33,686 nt of DNA from Bordetella parapertussis (GCA_945890735.1 CAMDCZ010000023.1:1-33686); one strand, 5' to 3'. Counted from the stretch's first letter, positions 23,917 through 32,409 are shown. Notes: generated by a model from the letters alone, not told the origin. Numbers and translations: made by a program.

Positions 23917-24491
23917 CTGACCTGACCACAAGCAGCCAGTTGGAGACGCCACGCATGTGGTTGCGCTGCCCTTATCCTGGCGATGGTGAGGCACTGTATG
24001 AAGCGGTGGTGGACAGTTTGGCGCAGTTGCGTCAATGGCCTGATTCATTGCCCTGGGCGCAAAACCCACAAAGTCCGCGGGTCTCAGAAGACTACTGCCA
24101 AACGGCATTCGCTGCATGGGCCATGGGCGTGAGTTGGCCGCTGCTCATGATGGACAAAGCCAGTGGTCAGGTGGTGGGCAGTGTCGGTTTCCATCACATG
24201 GACCAGGCGACGCATACCTGGGAGTTGGGCTACTGGTGTCGTCGTGATTTTCAGGGGCAGGGTCGCACGAGCGAGGCCGTCAAGGCACTGACCCATGCGG
24301 CGTTTGCACTGGCGCCTCACGCACAGCTGGTATGCCGCGTCGACCGCCGCAACCTGGCCAGCATCCAAGTGATGGCCAACACTGGCTTCGTGTGGGTGAA
24401 AGACGAAAGTCTGGCCAACGAATCAGGCCAAAGACATGTGGTGGGTCACTACCGATTGGCGCGCGCAGCACAGACCGGGCAATCCGCTTGA
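23913..24491 (+). CDS. GNAT acetyltransferase, RimJ/RimL type
   Basis: The 192-residue protein is a GNAT-fold acetyl-CoA transferase of the RimJ/RimL type: LETPRMWLRCPYPGDGEALYEAV at the N-terminus, GSVGFHHMD and WELGYWCRRDFQGQGRTSEAVKAL (the acetyl-CoA loop Q/RxxGxG/A), and CRVDRRNLASIQVMANTGF near the end. It may acetylate a protein N-terminus or a small amine; the target is not visible. The start overlaps the DUF429 stop as ATGA. The last 43 bases overlap the 3' end of moeB on the opposite strand. Confidence 0.88.
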   Translation: MTDLTTSSQLETPRMWLRCPYPGDGEALYEAVVDSLAQLRQWPDSLPWAQNPQSPRVSEDYCQTAFAAWAMGVSWPLLMMDKASGQVVGSVGFHHMDQATHTWELGYWCRRDFQGQGRTSEAVKALTHAAFALAPHAQLVCRVDRRNLASIQVMANTGFVWVKDESLANESGQRHVVGHYRLARAAQTGQSA

Positions 24492-25207
24492 CGTTGCAGT
24501 CGCATTTCAGTCCAGCTCAAATCACGCCCGTCCATCATCTGTAATCGCCCTGCCAGCGAGGTGCCCAATCCGGCCAACAGCTTGAGGGCTTCAGCAGCTT
24601 GCAAACTGCCGATCACCCCCACCAAGGGTGCCAACACGCCCATGGTGGAACAACTGACCTCTTCCGGCGCCTGGTCAGCGGGGAAAACACAGGCATAACA
24701 AGGTGATTGCGGGTCTCGCACATCGTAGGTGGTGAGCTGGCCATCCAACCGAATGACTGCGCCGCTGACCAAGGGGACACCATGGCGAACACAGGCTGCA
24801 TTCACCGCTTGCCGGGTTTGAAAGTTGTCGCTGCAATCCAAAACCACCTGAGCTGAACCTACGAGTTGGCTCAGCAAAGCCGCATCAGCGCGTTCACCCA
24901 CGGTCTCCACATGGCAGTCTGGGTTGAGGGCGAGCATGGCTGTGCGCGCCGACAGTACCTTGGGTTGGCCGATGCGTTCAGTGGTGTGGGCGATTTGACG
25001 CTGCAGGTTGGTGAGATCGACGGTATCGTGGTCAACCAGGGTGATGGTGCCGATGCCCGAGGAGGCGAGATACAGCGCAGCCGCGCAGCCTAAACCCCCA
25101 GCACCCAAGACCAGGGCATGGCTGGCCAACAGCTTGTCTTGCCCCTCATCGCCCAACTCATTGAGCAGGATATGACGCGAGTAGCGCAGCAGTTGGGCGT
25201 CATTCAC
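24449..25207 (-). CDS. moeB: ThiF/MoeB-family adenylyltransferase
   Basis: The 252-residue protein is an E1-like enzyme that adenylates the C-terminal Gly of a ubiquitin-like sulfur carrier (MoaD or ThiS). It begins MNDAQLLRYSRHILL, has the ATP-binding GAGGLG at 35-40, DLTNLQRQIAHTTERIGQPK, DCSDNFQTR, and two zinc CxxC pairs (CYAC near 172 and CPVC at 243-246). The start is a GTG at 25207, 3 bp after the ctpA stop. MoeB and ThiF cannot be told apart by eye; the E. coli MoeB-like N-terminus tips the choice. Its end overlaps the acetyltransferase gene by 43 bp. Confidence 0.9.
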   Translation of the reverse strand: MNDAQLLRYSRHILLNELGDEGQDKLLASHALVLGAGGLGCAAALYLASSGIGTITLVDHDTVDLTNLQRQIAHTTERIGQPKVLSARTAMLALNPDCHVETVGERADAALLSQLVGSAQVVLDCSDNFQTRQAVNAACVRHGVPLVSGAVIRLDGQLTTYDVRDPQSPCYACVFPADQAPEEVSCSTMGVLAPLVGVIGSLQAAEALKLLAGLGTSLAGRLQMMDGRDLSWTEMRLQRQADCPVCAARANR

Positions 25208-25210
25208 GCC

Positions 25211-26659
25211 TTACTGTTCCTTGTTTTCGGCGGGGCGCTCTGCCTGGGTTTTGCTGACCTTGACCGGCAGGTTTTTCAGGTGGTTCAAGGCTTGCTGTAA
25301 CTGGAAGTCATCTGCACTGCCGAACTCAGGTGATTTGCGCTCAGCCACAGGCTTTTTGGACTCTTCTTCCAATCGCTTGAGGGCCTCTTCGCGGGCCTTT
25401 TCACGGGCCAGGTCTTTCTCTTCGGCGCCTTGTCCACTGTTGAGGTGTTTCTCCAGATCAGCTTCACGGGTGCGCAATGCCGCATAGGGGCTGCCTTCGG
25501 CCGTGTCATCCACCAACAATTCGGGCACGATCCCTTTGGCTTGGATCGAGCGACCGCTGGGGGTGTAGTAGCGTGCCGTGGTGATTTTCAAAGCGGTGTC
25601 AGCGCCGAGTTGACGCACGGTTTGAACCGAGCCCTTGCCAAAGGTTTGGCTGCCCATGAGGGTGGCGCGTTTGTGGTCTTGCAAGGCGCCGGCCACGATC
25701 TCACTGGCTGAGGCTGAGCCCTCATTGACCAGCACGACCAAGGGTATTTTTTTGAACACGCCTTTGGTGTTTTTGTCCAATGCAGCCACGCTGTCTTGGC
25801 CACCACGGCGCAAGTAAAACTCAGGCGCTGCTTTGAAGGTGAATTTGCTCTCCTCCAATTGGCCGTTGGTGGAGACCACGGTCACGTTGTCAGGCAAAAA
25901 CACGGCAGAGATGGCCACGGCCGCGTCCAGCAAACCGCCCGGGTCGTTGCGCAGGTCGAGCACCAGGCCCTTCATCTTGGGGTCTTGCTTGTAAAGGTCT
26001 TCAAGCTTGCGGGTCATGTCGTCCACGGTCCGCTCTTGGAACTGGCTCACCCGAATCCAGCCATAGCCGTTTTCGATCATCTTGCTCTTGACACTGACGG
26101 TCTTGATCTCTTCACGGATGATGGTGACCGGGAATGTGCGGTTTTCATCTTTGCGGTAGATGGTGAGCAGCACCTTGGTTTTGGGTTCGCCACGCATGCG
26201 CTTGACCGCTTCATTGAGCGTCAAGCCTTTGACCGAGGTGTCATCAACCTTGGTGATCAGGTCGCCTGGCTTCAAGCCAGCACGGTCAGCGGGTGAGCCT
26301 TCAATCGGGGAGACCACTTTGACCAAACCGTCCTCTTGGGAGATTTCGATGCCCACACCCACAAATTTGCCGGTGGTTCCTTCGCGGAATTCTTTGAAGG
26401 ATTTTTTATCGAAATACTGTGAATGCGGGTCCAGGCTGGAAACCATGCCAGAGATCGCATCGTTGATCAGCTTTTTCTCGTCCACAGGCTCCACATAGTC
26501 CGACTTGACCATGCTGAACACCGCCGCCAATTGCTGGAGTTCCTCCAGGGGCAAAGGCGCCATGTTGGCACGCGCCACGGTTTGGAGGGAGAACGTGGTC
26601 AAAGCGCCGGTGAGTGCACCGACAGTCAACCAACCTGCAATTTTGAGTTTCTGGCCCAT
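25211..26659 (-). CDS. ctpA: C-terminal processing serine protease, S41 family
   Basis: The 482-residue protein is a periplasmic carboxyl-terminal protease. An N-terminal signal or anchor (about 5-28) is followed by a helical segment, a PDZ domain at about 95-170 (GVGIEISQEDGLVKVVSPIEGSPADRAGLKPGD), and the protease core with the Ser in NEGSASASE and the Lys in TFGKGSVQ. The last 70 residues are highly charged (KAREEALKRLEEESKKP). Such proteases trim or degrade envelope proteins and control peptidoglycan hydrolases. The ATG at 26659 has AAGG six bases upstream. It is followed by moeB and preceded by gpmA at 101 bp. Confidence 0.95.
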   Translation of the reverse strand: MGQKLKIAGWLTVGALTGALTTFSLQTVARANMAPLPLEELQQLAAVFSMVKSDYVEPVDEKKLINDAISGMVSSLDPHSQYFDKKSFKEFREGTTGKFVGVGIEISQEDGLVKVVSPIEGSPADRAGLKPGDLITKVDDTSVKGLTLNEAVKRMRGEPKTKVLLTIYRKDENRTFPVTIIREEIKTVSVKSKMIENGYGWIRVSQFQERTVDDMTRKLEDLYKQDPKMKGLVLDLRNDPGGLLDAAVAISAVFLPDNVTVVSTNGQLEESKFTFKAAPEFYLRRGGQDSVAALDKNTKGVFKKIPLVVLVNEGSASASEIVAGALQDHKRATLMGSQTFGKGSVQTVRQLGADTALKITTARYYTPSGRSIQAKGIVPELLVDDTAEGSPYAALRTREADLEKHLNSGQGAEEKDLAREKAREEALKRLEEESKKPVAERKSPEFGSADDFQLQQALNHLKNLPVKVSKTQAERPAENKEQ

Positions 26660-26760
26660 AAGCACCTTGAAAAATGGAATGTCGCTGTCTGTGGCGATCT
26701 AGCGGGATAGTCTACCGGGTAAGCCGCGGACATGCATGCCCCTCATGGCATGGCCCCTGC

Positions 26761-27477
26761 TCAGGCTGGATTCTTTGCCAGGGGTTGTTCGTGCAAGTAG
26801 TAGTGCCGGATGGGACGCAGCTGGGGGTCTAATTCGTAGACCAAAGGCAGTCCATTGGGTATGTTCAAGCCCACGATGTCCTGGTCGGAGATGCCATCGA
26901 GGTACTTCACCAGGGCGCGGATCGAGTTGCCATGGGCACTGATGAGAATGCGTTTGCCACTGCGCAGTGCGGGCGCGATCGACTCTTCCCAAAAAGGCAT
27001 GACCCGCTCGACCGTGTCTTTCAGGCACTCTGTCAGGGGGATTTGCTCGGGTTTGAGCTTGGCGTAGCGCAGGTCTTGGCGCTCGCTGCGGGGGTCGCCT
27101 GCAGTCAGTGACGGCGGTGGGACGTCATAGCTGCGCCGCCAAGCCAGCACCTGGGCTTCGCCAAATTTTTCGGTGGTTTCGGCCTTGTTCAATCCTTGCA
27201 ATGCGCCATAGTGACGCTCGTTCAAGCGCCAGTGGTGAACCACCGGCAACCAGCTGCGGTCCATGCCATCGAGCACTTGCCACATGGTGTGAATGGCCCT
27301 TTTGAGCAAGCTGGTGTAGCCCAGGTCAAATTCAAAGCCGTGGGCCTGGAGCAACTCGCCCGCAGCCCTGGCTTGGGCCACCCCAGTGGGTGTGAGTTCG
27401 ACATCGGTCCAGCCGGTAAAGCGATTTTCGAGGTTCCAAACGGATTCGCCGTGGCGAATCAAAACGAGCTTGTACAT
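26761..27477 (-). CDS. gpmA: 2,3-bisphosphoglycerate-dependent phosphoglycerate mutase
   Basis: GpmA interconverts 3-phosphoglycerate and 2-phosphoglycerate in glycolysis and gluconeogenesis. The 238-residue protein has the phospho-His9 in LIRHGESVWN, the NERHYGALQGLNKAET segment, and the second catalytic His in ISAHGNSIRALVKYL. The ATG at 27477 gives MYKLVLIRHGE and has AAGG about 11 bases upstream; a longer start would add non-conserved residues. It is divergent from the rhodanese gene at 27557. The 101-bp gap to ctpA has a short CATGCC/GGCATG inverted repeat but no T-run. Confidence 0.97.
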   Translation of the reverse strand: MYKLVLIRHGESVWNLENRFTGWTDVELTPTGVAQARAAGELLQAHGFEFDLGYTSLLKRAIHTMWQVLDGMDRSWLPVVHHWRLNERHYGALQGLNKAETTEKFGEAQVLAWRRSYDVPPPSLTAGDPRSERQDLRYAKLKPEQIPLTECLKDTVERVMPFWEESIAPALRSGKRILISAHGNSIRALVKYLDGISDQDIVGLNIPNGLPLVYELDPQLRPIRHYYLHEQPLAKNPA

Positions 27478-27556
27478 GGGGTGAATTGACCTTGCAGGCA
27501 ATGGACAGTTAAAAGGATTCTAAAATGACCACATCGTATGTTCCCAAGGTGGTCGT
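27478..27556. promoter_or_regulatory. Divergent gpmA/rhodanese promoter region
   Basis: On the plus strand TTGACC (27486-27491), a 17-base spacer and TTAAAA (27509-27514) could drive the rhodanese-grxC run; TAAAAT at 27521-27526 is another -10-like run. GACCAC (27527-27532) and GTGGTC (27549-27554) form a 6-bp inverted repeat, and the second arm covers most of the AAGGTGG before the GTG start at 27557. Confidence 0.4.
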
Positions 27557-27964
27557 GTGGATTTTGTCATTGAAAACTGGATGTTGATATTTATTGCCCT
27601 GTCATCAGGCGTGGCTTTGATGCTGCCCAACCTGCAAAACATGGGCTCGGCTGGTGTCACACCCACCCAAGCTGTGCTGATGATCAACCGTGAAAAGGCC
27701 AATATCGTTGATGTCCGCTCCGCCGAAGAATTCGCCACTGGGCACCTGATTGGCGCGCGTCATGTGCCAGTGGACAGGTTGAAAGACGATTTGAGCAAAA
27801 CCATCACTGACAAAAAACGCCCACTGATTCTGGTTTGCGCCACCGGCATGCGCTCAGGACGCGCGCTGGGCATTGCCAAGGCACAAGGCTTTGAGCAGGC
27901 GCACAGCCTGGGCGGGGGCTTGAAGATTTGGCAAGAAGCCAATCTGCCACTCGAAAAAGCCTGA
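27557..27964 (+). CDS. Rhodanese-like domain protein with N-terminal membrane anchor
   Basis: The 135-residue protein has one hydrophobic segment (about 3-24, VIENWMLIFIALSSGVALML) followed by a single rhodanese domain: NIVDVRSAEEFATGHLIGARHVP and the active-site loop LVCATGMRSGRA with the catalytic Cys. It may carry persulfide sulfur at the membrane. This matches YibN of E. coli, which is also next to grxC, secB and gpsA. The GTG start has AAGGTGG upstream and is the only start that keeps the anchor. A short inverted repeat covers that ribosome binding site. Confidence 0.92.
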   Translation: MDFVIENWMLIFIALSSGVALMLPNLQNMGSAGVTPTQAVLMINREKANIVDVRSAEEFATGHLIGARHVPVDRLKDDLSKTITDKKRPLILVCATGMRSGRALGIAKAQGFEQAHSLGGGLKIWQEANLPLEKA

Positions 27965-27996
27965 CGAACTCTCAACCTACCCAGCCACCCACAGCC

Positions 27997-28257
27997 ATGT
28001 CACTTGTCAAAATGTTCACCACCGCGGTCTGCCCCTACTGCGTTCGGGCCAAGCAGCTCTTGAAAGCGCGTGGTGTCGAGCACATTGAAGAGGTGCGCAT
28101 CGACCTGCTCCCCGAAGAGCGCGACCGCATGATGGCCATGACTGGCAGGCGCACCGTGCCCCAAATTTTCATTGGCGACACCCATGTCGGTGGCTGCGAC
28201 GATTTGATGGCACTCGACAGCCGTGGCGGTCTCCTGCCCCTGCTGCATCCAAACTGA
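27997..28257 (+). CDS. grxC: Glutaredoxin 3
   Basis: The 86-residue dithiol glutaredoxin uses glutathione to reduce disulfides and mixed disulfides in the cytoplasm. It has the CPYC active site (TTAVCPYCVRAKQLL), the TVPQIFIGDTHVGGCDDL segment with the cis-Pro and the glutathione-binding GGCDD, and the normal length. It lies 32 bp after the rhodanese gene. A terminator-like hairpin stands between it and secB. Confidence 0.96.
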   Translation: MSLVKMFTTAVCPYCVRAKQLLKARGVEHIEEVRIDLLPEERDRMMAMTGRRTVPQIFIGDTHVGGCDDLMALDSRGGLLPLLHPN

Positions 28258-28282
28258 GATAATCTCTCTCAACCTTAACCTC

Positions 28283-28320
28283 ACCCGCTTTGGCATGGTT
28301 GCTCAGCGGGTTTTTTCTTT
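28283..28320 (+). terminator. Terminator-like hairpin before secB
   Basis: ACCCGCT (28283-28289) pairs with AGCGGGT (28305-28311), followed by a T-rich run to 28320. The secB Shine-Dalgarno AGGAA begins within two bases of that run and the ATG is at 28332. It may end the rhodanese-grxC transcript or act as an attenuator for secB-gpsA. Confidence 0.75.
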
Positions 28321-28331
28321 CAGGAAGCCCC

Positions 28332-28778
28332 ATGGCCGACAACCTCGAACCCGTGTTCCACATTCAGCGTGTCTACCTCAAAGACCTGTCTTTGGAGCAG
28401 CCCCATTCCCCCGCCATTTTGTTGTCCCAAGAAACCCCATCGGTGGACATCCAAATCGGCATCGGCGCTGAAAAAATCGGCGACGGTTTGTATGAAGTGA
28501 TCGTGACTGCCACCGTGACGACCTCCATCAAAGACCAAACCATGTTCTTGGTGGAAGCCAAGCAAGCCGGGATTTTTGAGATCCGCAACATGCCCGAGGG
28601 CCAGCTGGAGCCGATCCAAGGCATCGCTTGCCCCCAAATCGTCTACCCGTATTTGCGCGGTAACGTGGCTGACGTGATTCAGCGCGCGGGTTTCCCACCG
28701 GTGCACATGGCGGAAATCAATTTCCAAGCCATGTACGACCAGCAGCAGCAAATGAAAGCCGAGCAGCAAATCCAGTGA
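28332..28778 (+). CDS. secB: Protein-export chaperone SecB
   Basis: SecB keeps secretory proteins unfolded and hands them to SecA. The 148-residue protein matches the family from end to end: PVFHIQRVYLKDLSLEQPHSP, YEVIVTATVTTSIKDQTMFLVEAKQAGIFEI, CPQIVYPYLRGNVADVIQRAGFPPVHMAEINF, and a Gln-rich tail. AGGAAG lies 4 to 10 bases before the ATG. Its stop overlaps the GTG start of gpsA (GTGA). Confidence 0.98.
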   Translation: MADNLEPVFHIQRVYLKDLSLEQPHSPAILLSQETPSVDIQIGIGAEKIGDGLYEVIVTATVTTSIKDQTMFLVEAKQAGIFEIRNMPEGQLEPIQGIACPQIVYPYLRGNVADVIQRAGFPPVHMAEINFQAMYDQQQQMKAEQQIQ

Positions 28779-29788
28779 AGCTGCTCATCCTTGGTGCCGG
28801 TGCTTGGGGGACGGCGTTGGCCATCCAGGCCAGTGCACGCCACCAAGTCACGTTGTGGGCCCGCAGTGCCACCATGGTGGAAGACATGCAGATGCGACAT
28901 GTCAACCAGCGTTACTTGCCAGGGCAACCCCTCCCAGACCATTTGCACCTGAGCCATGCCCCGTTAGCGGCGTGTGTGGCGCAGGCAGACCTGGTGGTGG
29001 TCGCGGTCCCCATGGCGGCCTTGCGTGACATGTTGCTGGCCTGCGCACCCTTGCTGGCGCAAAGACCTGTGGCTTGGCTGTGCAAGGGTTTCGAGGCGGT
29101 GCTGCCCTCAATCGCCAATCCCAACGCCAGCTATGGTTTGCTGGCCCATGAGGTGCAACAGCAAATCGCCCCACAGATGCAAGCGGGCATGCTGAGCGGC
29201 CCCAGCTTTGCGCAAGAAGTGGCGGCACGCCAACCCGCCGCTTTGGTGGCTGCCAGCACCCACGCCGCTGTGCGAGACGCCTTGGTGCAGGCGTTCCATG
29301 GCGACAACCTGCGGGTCTATGCCAACGAGGACATCGTGGGCGTGGAAGTCGGCGGTGCGGTGAAAAACGTGATGGCGATTGCCACCGGCTTGTGTGATGG
29401 CCTGAACTTGGGTTTGAACGCCCGTGCCGCCTTGATCACCCGTGGCTTGGCTGAGATCACCCGTTTGGGCCTGGCCATGGGCGCCAAAGCCGAAACATTC
29501 ATGGGTTTGAGTGGTTTGGGCGACTTGGTGTTGACCGCCACTGGTGACTTGAGCCGCAACCGCCAAGTGGGTTTGGCGCTGGCCCAAGGCAAATCTTTGG
29601 ACCAGGTTTTGAGGTCTTTGGGACATGTGGCCGAAGGGGTTTACAGCGCCCACACCGTGGTGCAACGCGCCCAGCACCTGGGCGTGGACATGCCGATCGC
29701 ACAAGGCGTGGTGGCGGTGTTGCAAGGGCAAACCTCGCCGTCAGAAGCCGTGGCGACCTTGATGGGGCGTGGTGCCAAGGGCGAATAA
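28775..29788 (+). CDS. gpsA: Glycerol-3-phosphate dehydrogenase (NAD(P)+)
   Basis: GpsA reduces dihydroxyacetone phosphate to sn-glycerol 3-phosphate for phospholipid synthesis. The 337-residue protein has the Rossmann motif GAGAWGTALA at 7-16, the catalytic-lysine region VEVGGAVKNVMAIATGL, and GLSGLGDLVLTATGDLSRNRQVG. The GTG start overlaps the secB stop, a secB-gpsA coupling also seen in E. coli neighbourhoods. Only 6 bp separate its stop from that of panC on the other strand. Confidence 0.97.
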   Translation: MKLLILGAGAWGTALAIQASARHQVTLWARSATMVEDMQMRHVNQRYLPGQPLPDHLHLSHAPLAACVAQADLVVVAVPMAALRDMLLACAPLLAQRPVAWLCKGFEAVLPSIANPNASYGLLAHEVQQQIAPQMQAGMLSGPSFAQEVAARQPAALVAASTHAAVRDALVQAFHGDNLRVYANEDIVGVEVGGAVKNVMAIATGLCDGLNLGLNARAALITRGLAEITRLGLAMGAKAETFMGLSGLGDLVLTATGDLSRNRQVGLALAQGKSLDQVLRSLGHVAEGVYSAHTVVQRAQHLGVDMPIAQGVVAVLQGQTSPSEAVATLMGRGAKGE

Positions 29789-29794
29789 GCGCGC

Positions 29795-30658
29795 TCAGGT
29801 CAACCAGTTGTCAATCAAACGGGTGGTGCCCAATCTGGCCGCACCCAAAGCCACCAGCGGCTCACGGCTGCCTGCATCCATCGGGGCTAAATCCGATTGA
29901 CGGCGCACCGTCAGGTAGTCCGGTTGCCAGCCCAAGGCGCGCAAGCCTGCCATGGCTTGGGATTCCAACGCGGTCATGTCCCAATGACCTTTCAGCGACC
30001 CAGCGTGTGACCCGCCCTTGGCCGCCAAGGCCAAGTCTTTGAGCGCGGCAGACAGTTGCACCGCTTGCGCCCGCTCGCTGGCCGACAAATACATGTTGCG
30101 CGAACTCAGTGCCAAGCCGTCTGGTGCGCGGGAGGTGGGCACGGTGACGATCTCGATCGGCAAAGCAAACTGTCGCACCATGTGGCGCAAGACCAGTTGT
30201 TGTTGGTAGTCTTTTTGGCCAAACACCGCTACCCCTTTGCCGCCACCGAAGACACAACCGAAGAGCTTCAACACCACGGTACACACGCCAGTGAAAAACC
30301 CAGGGCGGAACTCACCCTCCAAGATGTCTGCAAGGGCTGGGTCGGGTTGCACCTTGAAGGTTTGCGCTTGGGGGTAGAGCTCAGACTCGGTGGGCGCAAA
30401 AAGCACATCGCAGCCTAAAGCTTCGAGCTGCGCGCAATCGCTCTCGAAAGTGCGCGGGTAGCTGTCAAAGTCTTCGTGCGGCAAAAACTGCAAGCGGTTG
30501 ACGAAGATGCTGGCCACGGTTTGGTCACCCAAGTTTTTGGCGTGGCGCAGCAGGGCCAAGTGGCCTTCGTGCAAATTGCCCATGGTCGGCACAAAAGCGG
30601 GTTGGTCAGCGGATGCGAGCTGCTGGCGCAACTCGTGCACGGTGCGAGCGATGAACAT
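29795..30658 (-). CDS. panC: Pantothenate synthetase
   Basis: PanC joins pantoate and beta-alanine with ATP to make pantothenate. The 287-residue protein has the HIGH-like TMGNLHEGHLALL near 25-37, FVNRLQF, the VFGQKDYQQQLVLRHMV nucleotide-binding motif, and the KMSKS-like LSSRNMYLS. It lies 3 bp downstream of panB, so both steps of pantothenate synthesis from ketoisovalerate are in one unit. No panD is present in the window. Confidence 0.97.
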   Translation of the reverse strand: MFIARTVHELRQQLASADQPAFVPTMGNLHEGHLALLRHAKNLGDQTVASIFVNRLQFLPHEDFDSYPRTFESDCAQLEALGCDVLFAPTESELYPQAQTFKVQPDPALADILEGEFRPGFFTGVCTVVLKLFGCVFGGGKGVAVFGQKDYQQQLVLRHMVRQFALPIEIVTVPTSRAPDGLALSSRNMYLSASERAQAVQLSAALKDLALAAKGGSHAGSLKGHWDMTALESQAMAGLRALGWQPDYLTVRRQSDLAPMDAGSREPLVALGAARLGTTRLIDNWLT

Positions 30659-30661
30659 GGG

Positions 30662-31537
30662 TTACCAGGCGTGCAAAGCGTTGTCTGGGAAGCTGCCGTC
30701 TTTGACCGCGGTCACATAACGCGCCAGCGCAGACTGCACACTGTCCGTCTCGGTCATGAAATTGCGAACAAATTTGGCGGTTTTGCCCAGGTTGATACCG
30801 AGCATGTCGTGCAGCACCAGGACTTGGCCGGCGGTGCCGTTGCCCGCGCCAATACCGATGGTGTGGCAGGTGGGCAAAGCCTGGGTGAGGCTGGTCGACA
30901 GGTCCGCAGGCACCATTTCCAGCACCAGCATGCTGGCGCCCGCATCTTGCAAGGCCAGCGCATCTTTTTTCAGCTGAGCCGCCGAAGCGGGCTCACGCCC
31001 TTGCACCCGGTAACCACCCAAGGCATGCACGGTTTGGGGTGTCAATCCCAAGTGGGCACAGACGGGCACCCCGCGTTTGACCAAAAAGGCAACGGTTTCA
31101 GTGGTCCAGTCGCCGCCTTCGAGCTTGACCATGTGCGCACCCGCTTGCATCAGCACCATGGCGCTGCGCAAGGCTTGTTCGGGCGACTCGTGGTAGGTGC
31201 CAAAAGGCAGGTCACCAATCACCCAGGCGGTGCCTTGCACCCGGCGCAACCCGCGCACCACGCTTTCGGTGTGGTAGCGCATGGTCTCCAAACTCACGCC
31301 GGTGGTGCTGTGCAAGCCCTGGCAAACCATGCCCAGCGAGTCGCCGACCAAAATACATTCGACCCCGGCGGCATCGGCCACGGCCGCGAAAGTCGCGTCA
31401 TAGGCGGTGAGCATGGCGATTTTTTCACCACGTGCACGCATGTCGTTCAAGCGCGGCAGGCTGATCGGCTTGCGCGATGACATGTCGGAGGCCGGCGGCA
31501 GGGTGCCGTAGGGGGTACCAGCTGTGGAGGCAGTCAT
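30662..31537 (-). CDS. panB: 3-methyl-2-oxobutanoate hydroxymethyltransferase
   Basis: PanB makes ketopantoate from alpha-ketoisovalerate and 5,10-methylenetetrahydrofolate. The 291-residue protein has AMLTAYDATFA, the metal-binding VGDSLGMV, KLEGGDW, and HLGLTPQTVHALGGYRVQG. The ATG at 31537 has GGGAAG about 9 bases upstream. The N-terminal 25 residues are poorly conserved. It follows scpA by 20 bp and precedes panC. Confidence 0.97.
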   Translation of the reverse strand: MTASTAGTPYGTLPPASDMSSRKPISLPRLNDMRARGEKIAMLTAYDATFAAVADAAGVECILVGDSLGMVCQGLHSTTGVSLETMRYHTESVVRGLRRVQGTAWVIGDLPFGTYHESPEQALRSAMVLMQAGAHMVKLEGGDWTTETVAFLVKRGVPVCAHLGLTPQTVHALGGYRVQGREPASAAQLKKDALALQDAGASMLVLEMVPADLSTSLTQALPTCHTIGIGAGNGTAGQVLVLHDMLGINLGKTAKFVRNFMTETDSVQSALARYVTAVKDGSFPDNALHAW

Positions 31538-31557
31538 TGGGTTTCTTCCCTCAAGCG

Positions 31558-32409
31558 TCAAGTGGTGGGCGCATAAGCCAGGCGCACATAAATCGGTGCG
31601 TAGGCTTCGGCCTGGGTGATGTCCACCAGGGTTTCTTTGGCGAGTTCGAGCAGCGCAATGAAGGTCACCAGCATCACGGGCACGCCCAAACTGGGGTCGA
31701 ACAGGTCCTGGAACTCGACAAAGCGTTGGCGCTGCAGTTTTTTCAGCACGATGCTCATGTGCTCGCGCACCGAGAGCTCTTGGCGGCTGATTTTGTGGTG
31801 CTGCACCAGCTTGGCGCGGCGAAGAATGTCGGCCCAGGCTTGTTGCAACTCCAAGGCCTCGACATGGGGGAAGCGCGGTTGGATGGATTGCTCGATGTAG
31901 ACCTGTGCGCGTAAAAAGTCGCGGCCTTGCTGCGGGGCCTCGTTCAAACGGGCAGCCGCCAGTTTGAGTTGCTCGTATTCGAGCAAACGGCGAACCAGCG
32001 CTGCACGCGGGTCTTCAGGCTCCATGCCTTCGGCCACTTTTTTGGGTGGCAGCAGCATGCGTGACTTGATTTCGATCAGCATGGCTGCCATCAAAAGGTA
32101 TTCGGCGGCAAGTTCGAGATTGGTTTTGCGGATTTCCTCGACATAGCTCAGGTACTGGCGGGTCAGGCCAGCCATGGGGATGTCGAGGATGTTGAAGTTT
32201 TGCTTGCGGATCAGGTAGAGCAGCAAGTCAAGGGGGCCCTCAAAGGCTTCTAAAAAGATCTGCAGCGCATCTGGCGGGATGTAGAGGTCCTGGGGCATCG
32301 CGAACAAAGGCTCGCCATACAAACGCGCCACCGCCACATGGTCGATCACCGTGGGCATGTGGGGCAGGTCGGTGTTGCCGCCTTGCCAGGTCGCCTCAGG
32401 CGTGCTCAC
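31558..32409 (-). CDS. scpA: Segregation and condensation protein A
   Basis: ScpA is the kleisin subunit that bridges SMC heads with ScpB in the bacterial condensin. The 283-residue protein shows LQIFLEAFEGPLDLLLYLIRKQNFNILDIPMAGLTRQYLSYVE, AAEYLLMAAMLIEIKSRMLLP, and a C-terminal winged-helix part. The GTG at 32409 overlaps the stop of the DUF3460 gene as GTGA and gives MSTPEATWQGG; longer starts would run deep into that gene. No scpB is in the window. Confidence 0.93.
   Translation of the reverse strand: MSTPEATWQGGNTDLPHMPTVIDHVAVARLYGEPLFAMPQDLYIPPDALQIFLEAFEGPLDLLLYLIRKQNFNILDIPMAGLTRQYLSYVEEIRKTNLELAAEYLLMAAMLIEIKSRMLLPPKKVAEGMEPEDPRAALVRRLLEYEQLKLAAARLNEAPQQGRDFLRAQVYIEQSIQPRFPHVEALELQQAWADILRRAKLVQHHKISRQELSVREHMSIVLKKLQRQRFVEFQDLFDPSLGVPVMLVTFIALLELAKETLVDITQAEAYAPIYVRLAYAPTT

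Noticed and set aside
26728..26750. CATGCC/GGCATG inverted repeat between gpmA and ctpA, considered as a terminator
   Set aside because: The stem is only 6 bp and no T-run follows on either strand.
30476..31480. Open frame of 334 codons on the plus strand opposite panC and panB
   Set aside because: Both pan genes carry full catalytic motifs; the antisense frame has none.
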